The position numbers were made by a program, and so were the translations under genes. Positions 1-9,027 of a DNA stretch of 64,000 bases are shown here, piece by piece. How positions within the stretch are numbered: the stretch's first letter is position 1; each line of letters starts with the position of its first letter. The notes beneath the pieces were generated by a model that was not told the origin of the DNA, did not search any database, and saw only the letters and a list, made by a program, of their open reading frames with translations. The DNA is from Phytoseiulus persimilis (Eukaryota > Arthropoda > Arachnida > Mesostigmata > Phytoseiidae): NCBI GenBank assembly GCA_037576195.1, contig CM075101.1, positions 54,312,001 through 54,376,000 on the forward strand. The letters are read 5' to 3'.

Positions 1-474
1 AGTTGCACGCGGCCACATGCGAACAGCAGCCCACTGTCCGTGCCCCACTAGGACAGTCACACCATTATCTTCGAATGCCGTAGAGTGGATGCAGGTTTGG
101 CTCGTAATCGATGAATACATGGTAGTTTTTTTCTGCTGCTCGGTCCAAAATGACGCGACCTGATTTTTAGACGAACGATATCGCGTGTTTCTTTGGCAAA
201 CCTCAGTAGGGCATTGTTGTCGACTGTCAAGACTTCCGCCAAGTACGAGCCTGCCAGCTCGAGTTGGAACGGTCCTGAAGTCAACAGGAGTAAATCCTCA
301 CGCGTCAGGCCCTGGAAGTCGGTTAGGTCTGTGGCCTACATCTGTTGGAGTCGTGAGTTCCTAGCTCTCCACCCTCCGGCTTCAACCGGCGCCGGGATGG
401 CGCTGCAGCCCACGCCACATGCGCGCATGGAAATAAAGCATCATGAAATCCGGGCATCATCGTCCGGGACCAAT
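1..474. other. Unassigned left edge
   Basis: I see no recognisable gene, RNA or repeat here. Short open frames exist on both strands but none has a family motif or plausible splice chain. Confidence 0.5.
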
Positions 475-872
475 CTGACCATACTTTTTGAAACCGGGAG
501 AGGGATTCCGAGACCAATCTGACCATACTTTTTGAAACCTGGAAAGCGATTCCGGGACCAATCTGATAATACTTTTCGAAACCTGTAGAGGGATTCCGGG
601 ACCAATCTGACCATAATTTCCGAAACCTGGAGGGGTCATTCCAGGACCCATCCGACCATACTTTTTAAAAGCTGGAGGGGTTATTCCGCGACCCATCTGA
701 CCGTTACTTTCCAAGTCCAGAGGGGTGGTTCCGGGACCAATCTGACCATACTCTTGGGGGTCTGGGCGGGCAATTCCGGGATCGATCTGACCAAACTTTT
801 GGGTGTCTGAATACGGCTCAGGATATGATTTTCCGTGGCTCGGGGCCTTCCACCATTAAATATTCTGAAGTT
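475..872. repeat. Degenerate copies of the 45-bp minisatellite
   Basis: About nine imperfect tandem units share the core GGGACCAATCTGACCATACT followed by a purine-rich stretch and GGAGGGGT. This is the same motif and orientation as the large array at 30.3-36.1 kb, with more divergence between units. The region is a dispersed relic of that repeat family. Frames through it read a repeated G-Q-I-G-P-G-I peptide on the minus strand only because the period is a multiple of three. Confidence 0.8.
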
Positions 873-1022
873 CAAGCATGAAATCCGATGAATTCAGGGT
901 GACCAACGTTTAACCTTGACCCCCCAAATATTTTTTCGATCTGTTTATCGCATTGTGCTCGCACTGGAGGGGGGCATAACTGCGCCGACTGGACAGGAAG
1001 TGTTCTCTTGGGATGGGGTATT

Positions 1023-1162
1023 TGTTGCAGAGGTTCCTAAAAACGGGTGCCTATCTAGGAACGAGGACAGAGGACTTCGTCGTTGGGTATCAGTGTGTAT
1101 TCTATTTCTGGTGGAATGCCTTTTATGTGAAGATAACTTCGTCATGGGGAAGGCAGAAACCA
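1023..1162 (-). repeat. Copia 3' LTR
   Basis: This 140-bp segment is nearly identical to 8,889-9,027. Read on the minus strand it begins TGGTTTCTGCC and ends CTCTGCAACA, so it has the canonical TG...CA ends. A purine-rich stretch (1,163-1,182, minus) precedes it as polypurine tract. The few differences from the 5' LTR show the insertion is not brand new. Confidence 0.8.
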
Positions 1163-1204
1163 CGACACTTTCCCTTGCACTGAACCATGACGAAAAGAAT
1201 GAGA

Positions 1205-1783
1205 TTATACTCGCGAAGACATTCCTAGCAATTTACAGAGATAGTTGTGACGAACTCTCAATAATGCCTTGGTTAGAAGATCCGCCGCTTGCTTCTCTGT
1301 TGAAATTCGCTGAACCTCCAGATCTCTCTCTGTGACCCTTTCCCTGATAAAGAAATGCCTGAGAGAAATGTGTTTCGTACGGCGATGAAACTCCGGATTC
1401 TGAGATAGCTTCACAGCGGCGGCGTTGTATATGAAAACCGTTGGAATTCCATCGAACCTGGTTATTTCTTTGAACAACCGTTTCAGCCGAATAACTCCCT
1501 TCGCTGCCTCAATGGCCGCTACAATTTCAGCTTCGGTGGTCGATGTAGCCACAGAACTTTGCCTCTGACTCATCCAGAAAATAGCACCACCGGCGTACTT
1601 GACAACGACACCTGACGTTGAGCGGCGTGTTTGAAAACACCAACCATAGTCTGAGTCGCTATATGCCTCCAGAACGGCGTTTGCTCCGCTGCGACTGTAG
1701 ACGATGCCGGAATCTACGGTCCCGGCTATGTAGCGCAGAAGCCGCTTGAGCATCTTGACGTCTTCCTGTGATGGATTCTCCAA
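1205..1783 (-). pseudogene. Copia RNase H / pol C-terminus
   Basis: The minus frame gives the copia-type RNase H domain. It starts with a Y-I-A-G-T stretch, then SDSDYGW (first catalytic Asp), a Q-S-S-V-A-T-S-T-T-E-A-E block (catalytic Glu), and ends with K-H-I-x-L-R-H and A-D-L-L-T-K-A, all typical of Ty1/copia. It is separated from the reverse transcriptase frame by a frameshift near 1,790, so the polyprotein is not continuous. It is part of the copia pol, upstream of the 3' LTR. Confidence 0.85.
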
Positions 1784-1807
1784 CTTCCTGGACAGAACTC
1801 CGATGGT

Positions 1808-3511
1808 TTAGGCCTGATCCGGTCTCGACCCAAGCATCAAATACATGATAGCTTCGACTGCCTGACGATACGGGAAGTCTTGAGGTGACACAGTCTGCTG
1901 CTGCTCATCGTCACTTTCTTCGTCTAGACCTTCTTTCCCTGCTTCGGAAGATCGAACCATTGGTGTTGAGACTGGCCTGCACTCGGCGAATTTGTACTTC
2001 TCTGAAATTTTCCGAGCATGCGGCGCCTGACTGATCTTGATGCAATCTTTCCCCCTCTCGACTTCGAGCCCGAGAAAGTACGTCGCATCTTCCAACGTAA
2101 TCTTGAACAGAAGCTGGAGACCCTCCAGACATGCCTCGAGAGTCGACTCCTTCGTTGGTGCCATCAGACCATCATCTAGATATACCGCGAGAAGCAGTTT
2201 CTCGCCCTCAGTCTCTCGTATGAACAAACATGGATCAGCTTCACTTTCGACAAGACCCAGCTTCTTGATATACGTGGTAAATCGTATGCTCCACTCTCCT
2301 GCGGCTTGTTTTAACCCGTACAAACTGCGTTTCAGTTTGCCCACCTTCCCGTCCGGGAATTTATATCCTTCTGGACTCTGCATATAGATATCGATGTCCT
2401 CCTCCAAATCTCCGTAAAGGAACGCGGTGGTAACATCGAATCGTCCTAGATGTAGATCTTCGTTCGCTGCCACACTAATAATTGAACGAATCGTCGTCAA
2501 CTTCGCAACCGGGCTGAATGTTTCCCTGTAGTCAACTCCAAATCTTTGACTGTAACCTTCGATTACCAAACGAGCTTTATACCTCTCAATCCTCCCATCC
2601 TGAGTGTCCTTGACACGGTATACCCACTTACAGGGGATCGCCTTGGCTTCTTTGGGGAGGTCCACAACATCCCAAGTCTCGCTTTCCTCCAATGAGATCA
2701 ACTCGGACTCCATGGCCTTTCGCCACTCGACCCCATTTTCACTCTGAATTGCTTCCGAATAGGTCGGTGGAACAGTTAAAAACGAGAAATTCCAGATCTC
2801 AACATACGTAGCGTAATCGTCAAGGTACGTGGCCTTCTTCCACTCAAGCGGGTTCCTCAAAAACGATTTCCAGGAACTCGGACTCTGTGAACTAGTGCTA
2901 TTCTCCTCCTGGGCCATGACTTCCTTCTCATCAGCTTCTTGGTTGTCTGCTTTGCAATCTTTCAATTTCTTGGTTTCTCCGGACTTGCTCGTTGTTCCCC
3001 TGGACTTGCTCGTTGTTCCCCCACTTTCTCTTTCGCATTCTGTTTGAGGATCTTCTCCACCGGACACCTTGGGCTCTGCACCGCTGCCTACCTCACTTTC
3101 TCCCGCTTCTCGCTGGAGATCTTGTAACGGCAACTTGACTTGGGTACCACAACCCCATAGCTTCACTTGAAAAACTAGGTGTCTCGCTTCTATTATCCTG
3201 TTCTCGCTCTTGATGTATACTTTGTAACCTTCGTCTCCGTCGTACCCGACAAGACAGCCTTTGACTGCTTTCTTGTCCATCTTTTGACGACTCTGGGCGG
3301 GTATATGCGCGAAACAGAAACAACCAATTAAGCGTAAATGTCTTATGCGAAGTTTCTTCTTCATCCACAGCTCGTACGGCGTTGCTTCCGGTACAGAGGA
3401 CTTGCCAGTGCGATTTAGAAGATAGATAGCTGTGCTTACCAACTCTTCCCAGATCGCCTTTGGAAACTCGACGTCGGGGTTCGCATACTTCGATGTCGGT
3501 GCCATCTCCAC
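1808..3511 (-). pseudogene. Copia integrase C-terminal part and reverse transcriptase
   Basis: A 567-residue frame begins in the integrase C-terminal region (A-I-W-E-E, A-I-Y-L-L-N-R), passes a charged linker, and enters the RVT_2 reverse transcriptase. Key motifs are W-R-K-A-M-E-S-E, CKWVYRVK, ARLVIEGYSQ, D-V-T-T-A-F-L-Y-G-D-L, SLYGLKQA and the active site Y-L-D-D (Y-V-D-D in most copia elements). The frame ends a few codons after G-S-R-P-D, where a frameshift leads into RNase H. Upstream (3,512-3,663) the integrase core is broken by a frameshift and a TGA next to the second catalytic Asp. Confidence 0.88.
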
Positions 3512-3663
3512 AATTGTCCGGTTTTCTCTCTCGCTCCCACCATTCGTTTCCAGGCAGAATGGCGCGGTTCACCTTTGCAAAATTCCTGCATTCACTAGGG
3601 TAGTTCTGACAGGGTTGTCGAACTCGCCTCAATCATCACTTAGAAACTCCAGAACTCTGTTGC

Positions 3664-4488
3664 CTAGATTGCGAGCATCTGCTTGAGTGCTGTGTGCACC
3701 TCTGACTTATGCTTTAGGAAGAAACCATACTTGAACTTCGTGAAATCATCCTTGAGCACGACAAGATATCGGTTTTTCTTGAAGGACATGTCGAACGGAC
3801 CAACAACATCCGCCGAAATCAGCTCACCAGCCTTAACCAATCCCTGCCTCCTTCCAAACGTCTGCCGGTGCGACTTCCCGTAAACACAGGGCTCGCACAT
3901 AACTCCGTCTAGCTTGACATTGATACCCAGCTCTCGTCTCAAAAGGTCTCTCACGTGTCTTCTGTCTTGATGGCCAAATCTTTCATGATACAACTGAAGC
4001 TGCGAGATCATCCCTCCACTGAAATTCACCTCTTTCCGCCGATGGCAGATCGGAATGAAACCAGCCTCATACAGTGTTCCACATTCTCGGCGATTTCCAC
4101 GGAAGAAGATCTTCCCGTCAACTTCGAAGGAACACTGCGTCGCATCGGAAATGAACTTGCTGTTCTCACACCTGTCATGAGCAGCCAGCACTGAGAACAG
4201 ATTTCTCAACACTTTTGGCACACACCACACTTCCTTGAGTGTCAACTCCAGACCTTCGTCAGTCAGGATTGAAATAGTTCCCATACCAACAGCTTGAAGC
4301 AATTCTCCTCCTGCCGCTTTCAGCTCGTGAGCTTCATCGAACTCCTGGAACTCGATGAAATAGTCGGCACAATGAGTAACATGTTGGGTAGCTCCATTGT
4401 CGACCCACCAACGATTCGCGTCCACCGAAAGCTCACATATCTCATGTGAGAGGGCGAGTGCCATGCTTTCTGGTTGAACTTCGTGCAC
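3664..4488 (-). pseudogene. Copia protease and integrase N-terminus
   Basis: The frame encodes the copia aspartic protease with W-V-D-N-G-A-T in place of D-[ST]-G-A. The GAG-pre-integrase segment follows (H-E-R-F-G-H-Q, C-E-P-C-V-Y-G-K), and then the start of the integrase core with D-V-V-G-P-F (first catalytic Asp). The frame stops at 3,664 by frameshift before the second Asp. Its upstream edge near 4,490-4,505 is a hard junction to gypsy sequence on the other strand, so copia gag and its zinc knuckle are lost. The listed start is an open-frame limit, not a proven initiation codon. Confidence 0.85.
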
Positions 4489-4502
4489 AACCCTACCGGG
4501 TC

Positions 4503-5548
4503 TCCGATGGACCAGATTTCGACAAAATGTTGATATCTACATCAGAGCGACCAAGAGAGCAAAAGAAGAGGACGAGGTCAAAATTGCAATCCTACTCGCT
4601 GCAGGCGGAGACCTAGTGCTAGATGAGTACAACACGCTGTACCAACAAGACGCGAAGCCAACGTACGAGGAAGTGTCAGTGGCTCTCGAGAAAAACTTCA
4701 AAGAAGGCGAGTCGGAACACTATCTGGCCTACGTGTTCAGGGAAAGGGCACAAAAGCAAGAAGAACCTTTTGCCAAATGGCTCACGGAGCTCAAGCATCT
4801 GGCCAAGCCGTGCAACTATGGCAATCAAGAGGACCGAATGGTTAGGGATCAGATCATAGCAGGGACGCGATGCCAAAAAACACGCCAGGAACTACTGAAA
4901 GCTACGGATCTAGACCTGAAGAGAACCATAGAAACGTGCGCAGCAATCGAGGCCGCAGGCAGACAACTGAAAACGTGCCAGAACGGCAGGGGAGCGGAGA
5001 AAGAACCGGCAAGCGAAACAACGGGGCCAGAAATCGAAGACGAAAGCGAACAGCTCCACGCGATGACGGCAAGAAATAGAGATGAGAGAGAGCTCGGCGC
5101 TCAACGACAATATGGCCGCTTCCAGCTAAACAGAAATATCAACAAAACATGTGGAGCTTGCGGGAAAACCCATCGACCGAATCGAAACTTTTGCCCGGCC
5201 ATGGGAAAACGGTGTGCCTACTGTGGAAGAATGAACCACTTCGCAGAGGTGTGTATGAGGAAAGGGAAGGTCAATGCAGTGAGCCACGAAAGCAGCGATT
5301 GGGAGGAGGATGTGCAAATGGTGTTCGGCATGTCGACAAAGGAAAAAGAACCCATGGTGTACGTGAATCTTCAGGTGAAAGAGGCAGTGAGGGCTGGAAT
5401 GGCGAACAAGTTCCTGGTGGACGGCGGCGCATCGTGCAACGTTGTCCCAGAGAGACTGATCCCGAGAGCTCACATTGACCGCACAAAAAGAACAACGCTG
5501 AAAACATATGGGGCGGACTGTGTCGCTCGGAGGGAAGATGTGAGTTAA
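4503..5548 (+). pseudogene. Gypsy gag zinc knuckle and protease
   Basis: The frame is open from the junction at about 4,503 and carries a helical gag region (retrotransposon-gag type, Y-L-A-Y-V-F, F-A-K-W-L-T-E-L-K). Two Cys/His clusters follow: C-G-A-C-G-K-T-H and the CCHC knuckle CAYCGRMNHFAEVC. The protease signature is FLVDGGASCNVV, with D-G-G-A where active enzymes usually have D-[ST]-G-A. A frameshift at about 5,520 ends the frame, and protease continues in another frame to join the reverse transcriptase region. Confidence 0.83.
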
Positions 5549-7098
5549 GAGTCAAAAATGTCAAGACAGGAAGAACACATAGAATAGAATGTGTGGTTGT
5601 AGGAGGACAAGCACAGCCAATCATCGGAAGAACGACAGCGAAACAGATGAGGCTGATTGCGTTTGACTACGAAAAAGTCTCGAAAATCGAAAACAACGCA
5701 ACATCGGGAAAAGTCGCAAAGGAAGAAAACGCGATCGAGTACCTAAGAAGAAAATTCAGCAAAGTGTTCGACGGTGGTCTGGGCAGGTTTGACGGAGTAG
5801 TCAGACTGCAACTCAAAGAGAATGCAATCCCAGCGACCAATGTATCGTGCAGAATATCCCCGCAGCTCAAGAAACAACTGAAAACGACAATTGAGCAGAT
5901 GGTCGAAAGAGGAGTGATCTGCAGAGTCACTGAGCCCACAGAATGGGTCAACAGGCTGTCAATACAAGTGAAGCCGTCAGGCAAACTAAGGTTGTGCCTA
6001 GACCCTCGGAAACTAAATGATGCACTCATACGAGAGGTTTTCCACACACCAGCATTCGACGAAATACTGCCAGAATTGAGCGAAGCGAGAATGTTCTCGA
6101 AGTTTGATCTGGCAGATGGGTTCTGGCATAGTGTGCTAGACGAAAACAGCAGCATGCTCACGACGTTCCAAACTCCGTTCGGAAGATTCAGAAGACTTCC
6201 ATTTGGATTGAAAGTGGCTCCTGAAATTTTCTACAGACACCTGCTGCAGACCCTTGAAGGACTAGAAGGCCTCTTGGTATTGGCCGACGACGTTCTCGTC
6301 TGCGGAAGGGGTAGGTCGAAAGAGGAAGCAAAGAGAGACCATGACAGAAACCTTCAACAACTTCTCAGAAGGTGCGCTGAAAGGAACATCAAACTCAATC
6401 CACAGAAAATCACCTTGAGAGCCGAAAACACAAAATTCTTCGGATTCATAATCAACGAGAAAGGGATCGACATGGATCCGAACAAGGAAACGACGATCGA
6501 AGAAATGGTTGAACCCTGAGATGCAACAGCACTCAAAAGCTTTCTGGGAATGATCTCACACGTATCAAGATTCCTGCCAAAAGTCTCAGAGGTAGTGGGA
6601 CCGCTAAGGGAGCTTTGCAAGGCGAGAACACCGTGGTCATGGTCGGCAGAACAACAAGAGGCGTTCGAACAAACAAAGGAACTGGTGAAAAACAGCCCGA
6701 GATTAGCATACCTCAATACGGAAGACCCGATTGAAATAGGATGCGACGCATCAAAATATGCACTTGGAGCGGCCCTGATCCAGCGGGGCAAGCCGGTGTA
6801 CTTCGCAAGCAGAACGCTAACGAAGACGGAAGGCAGGTACGCCCAAATTGAAAAAGAACTCCTGGCAGTGGTCTTCGCGTTGAAGAGATTCCACTATTTC
6901 ATCTTCCCCAAGCAGGTGACGGTTATGACGGACCATCGTCCACTCATCAATATTGTACATCAGTCGATGGACCAGGTGCCACTAAGATTACAAAACATTC
7001 TCATGACGGTGCTGCGGTACGATGTGACGTTACACTTCCGCCCGGGGAGAGAAATGAAGTTCGCGGACGCTCTCTCGAGATGCCCCAGGACAGATTAG
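5549..7098 (+). pseudogene. Gypsy reverse transcriptase and RNase H
   Basis: The reverse transcriptase covers about 5,700-6,519. It has L-R-L-C-L-D-P-R-K-L-N, F-S-K-F-D-L-A-D-G-F-W-H, T-P-F-G-R-F-R-R-L-P-F-G-L and the catalytic L-A-D-D (Y-x-D-D equivalent). A TGA at 6,517-6,519 lies in frame before F-L-G-M-I-S-H. RNase H follows (D-P-I-E-I-G-C-D-A-S-K-Y-A-L-G-A, Y-A-Q-I-E-K-E-L-L-A-V, T-D-H-R-P-L, A-D-A-L-S-R). The second stop, a TAG at 7,096-7,098, precedes integrase. The two stops are in the same frame, so only point mutations break this part. Confidence 0.87.
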
Positions 7099-8584
7099 AA
7101 AAGAAAATGGGAAACTATCGAAGAGGTCAAGGTCATCCGAACGTTGCCGATGAGAGACAGCACAGTTCAAAGGATAAAGAAGGAAGCGGAGCAAGATAAA
7201 GCATACCAGGAGATCAGAAAAGTAGTCCAGGAAGGCTGGCCAGGAGACAAAAAGAAAGTCCCGGAAGCAGCAGCTGAGTTCTTCGCCTACAGGCACAGAA
7301 TGACCATCGAGGATGGATGAAGGACGACGCAGTGGTGGTCCCCAAAGCAATGAGAAGAGAGCTGGTAGCGAAACTGTGTTTTTCACACATGGCAACGCAG
7401 ACAACGTTCGAGAGAGCCCTATCCTGTGTGTTCTGGCCCAGAATCGAAGCGGACATCAGAAACCACGTAGAACATTGCCGAGGATGCCAGAAATTCCCAC
7501 ATCCACAGAGAAAAGAGCCAATGCAAGCACACGAGCTAGCAATGAGACCATGGCAGAAAATAGGAATCGACATTGGAGAGTGGAACGGGAAGAAATTCCT
7601 GATTCTCATCTGCTACTATTCAAACTTCATCATGGTCGCAGAGCTTCCGAAAAACCCAACAACACGAGGAATCAAAGGGACAATGAGGCGAATCCTGTCG
7701 GAGCACGGAAACTGTGACGTGTTGATAAGTGACAGTGACCCAATCTTCGTGAACAAAGAGTTTGCCGAATTCACGAAAGACTGGAAAATCGAACACCGGA
7801 AAACGTCACCTCACTTTCACCAGGCGAACGGGAAGGCAGAGGCGGCAGTGGCAATTGTCAAGAGAATCATGAGACGATCAAACGAAGCTCAACAAGACTG
7901 GCGCAAAGGACTCCTGACCTACAACGACACACCGCAAACAAAGCATCACCAGGCGAATTGTTCTACTCCAGGAAAGTCCGAACATGGCTGCCGGCAACAG
8001 GAATGCGGCTGAAACCAAGCACGCAGCATCACAGAGGAGCCATGAAGGCCCGAAGAATCAACGTCGAACAAATGAAGAGAACATACGACAGAGGAACGAG
8101 GAGATTACCCCCACTACAAGAGGGTGATAGCGTATGGGTGCAGCCGACGAAACTGGGAGAACGGGCATGGAAGCCGGCGGTGGTGTCAAAGAAACTGAGC
8201 TTCAACGGATTCGAAATCAACATGGACGGGAGAAAGGTTAAACGAAACAGAAGGCATCTCAGAAAAACCACAACACGAAATCCACAGAACGAGAAGCGGA
8301 AAACAACAACACAAGAAGACACAGGAAAAGAATACCGAACGGGAGAGTTCCTGGAAGCGGTACGGTCAAGGGATAGACCCGAAGTGGAAACATACGATGA
8401 ATCAGACGAGGAGTTCCAAGATTGTGGCGAACGAAATGAAGAAGAATCAATAACAAACCCACAAACAGAAGCTACAGAAACTAACCAAAGAGGAAAAGGG
8501 GAAGAGGGGACACAGGAAACACAGGTGGAAAAAAGAGAACTAAGGGACCGAAGCACGTTAAGGAGAATAGCAAAGGGAAAGTGA
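7099..8584 (+). pseudogene. Gypsy integrase and C-terminal tail
   Basis: After the TAG the frame runs to a frameshift at about 7,315. Integrase then gives the zinc-binding region (W-P-R-I-E, H-C-R-G-C-Q-K) and the D,D,E core: G-I-D-I-G-E-W, I-S-D-S-D-P-I-F and A-N-G-K-A-E-A-A-V. A second frameshift near 7,960 leads to the tail with R-R-L-P-P-L-Q-E-G-D-S-V-W-V, the usual post-core domain of gypsy integrases, and an acidic Glu/Thr-rich C-terminus ending at 8,584. No chromodomain is evident and there is no env-like frame. Confidence 0.83.
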
Positions 8585-8698
8585 CAATACGCAGGTGGGC
8601 TGGGGAGTCAAACGAATAGAATTGTGAGCGAGGTAAAGCAGTAGGTCCTGGTTACATTGTATAGGGATGGATAACGCGCACAGATCCAAAGAGTCATA
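8585..8698 (+). other. Gypsy 3' untranslated region
   Basis: A short non-coding stretch between the integrase tail stop and the polypurine tract. Nothing else is recognisable in it. Confidence 0.4.
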
Positions 8699-8799
8699 GC
8701 AGAAAGGGAGATGTCATAGAATGTCCACCCACCCACCAGCCATAGAACTAATAATAAACAAGCAGTCTTGTGCTAAGCCTGACTCGTGTTACCACAACA
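8699..8799 (+). repeat. Probable gypsy polypurine tract and short 3' LTR
   Basis: AGAAAGGGAGA ends at 8,711 and looks like a polypurine tract. The following 88 bp begin TGTCATAG and end CACAACA, TG...CA ends, and contain AATAAA (8,753-8,758) as poly(A) signal. No second LTR copy remains in the window, so the LTR limits are inferred. An 88-bp LTR would be unusually short for gypsy. Confidence 0.45.
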
Positions 8800-8873
8800 G
8801 AGGCGCTCACGGATCTTGGCACTTGACACTCGACTAGATCCCTGAACTCTAACTTTCCTCCCAGAAATAGCGG

Positions 8874-8888
8874 CCTGGGCCCATAACC
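8874..8888 (-). promoter_or_regulatory. Copia primer-binding site (initiator Met half-tRNA)
   Basis: Read on the minus strand the 15 bases GGTTATGGGCCCAGG follow the 5' LTR with no gap. Drosophila copia is known to prime from an internal fragment of initiator methionine tRNA using a site of this form (GGTTATGGGCCCAG). The match fixes the LTR end at 8,889 and the direction of the element. Confidence 0.8.
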
Positions 8889-9027
8889 TGTTGCAGAGGT
8901 TCAGAAAACGGGTGCCTATCTAGGAACGAGGATAGAGGACTTCGTCGTTGGGTATCAGTGTGTATTTTATTTCTGGTGGAATGCCTTTTATGTGTGGATA
9001 ACTTCGTCATGGGGAAGGCAGAAACCA
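8889..9027 (-). repeat. Copia 5' LTR
   Basis: This is the partner of 1,023-1,162, about 139 bp, TG...CA on the minus strand, directly followed by the primer site. Substitutions and a 1-bp indel separate the two copies. Confidence 0.82.

Larger units (their letters stand above)
4503..8799 (+). mobile_element. Gypsy (Ty3) retrotransposon, 5'-truncated
   Basis: A plus-strand gypsy element has gag with a CCHC knuckle, protease, reverse transcriptase, RNase H and integrase in that order, and a probable short 3' LTR. The 5' LTR and gag N-terminus are missing: gag-like coding already starts next to the copia junction. It lies between copia protease and copia primer site, so it inserted into copia. 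A later deletion then removed copia gag and the gypsy 5' end. At least three frameshifts and two stops inactivate it. Confidence 0.82.
1023..9027 (-). mobile_element. Copia (Ty1/copia) retrotransposon, decayed, with gypsy nested in it
   Basis: A minus-strand copia element is bounded by two about 140-bp LTRs (1,023-1,162 and 8,889-9,027). A tRNA-type primer site abuts the right LTR. Pol order on the minus strand is protease, integrase, reverse transcriptase, RNase H, the Ty1/copia order. Gag is missing: its place is taken by a plus-strand gypsy element. I found no matching 5-bp target duplication outside the LTRs (flanks gtatt and gaaca). Frameshifts and stops interrupt pol, so the element is dead. 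Confidence 0.82.

Noticed and set aside
3093-3632. Separate minus-strand gene inside copia
   Set aside because: It is a shifted frame over the broken integrase of copia; the integrase motifs lie in the other frames.
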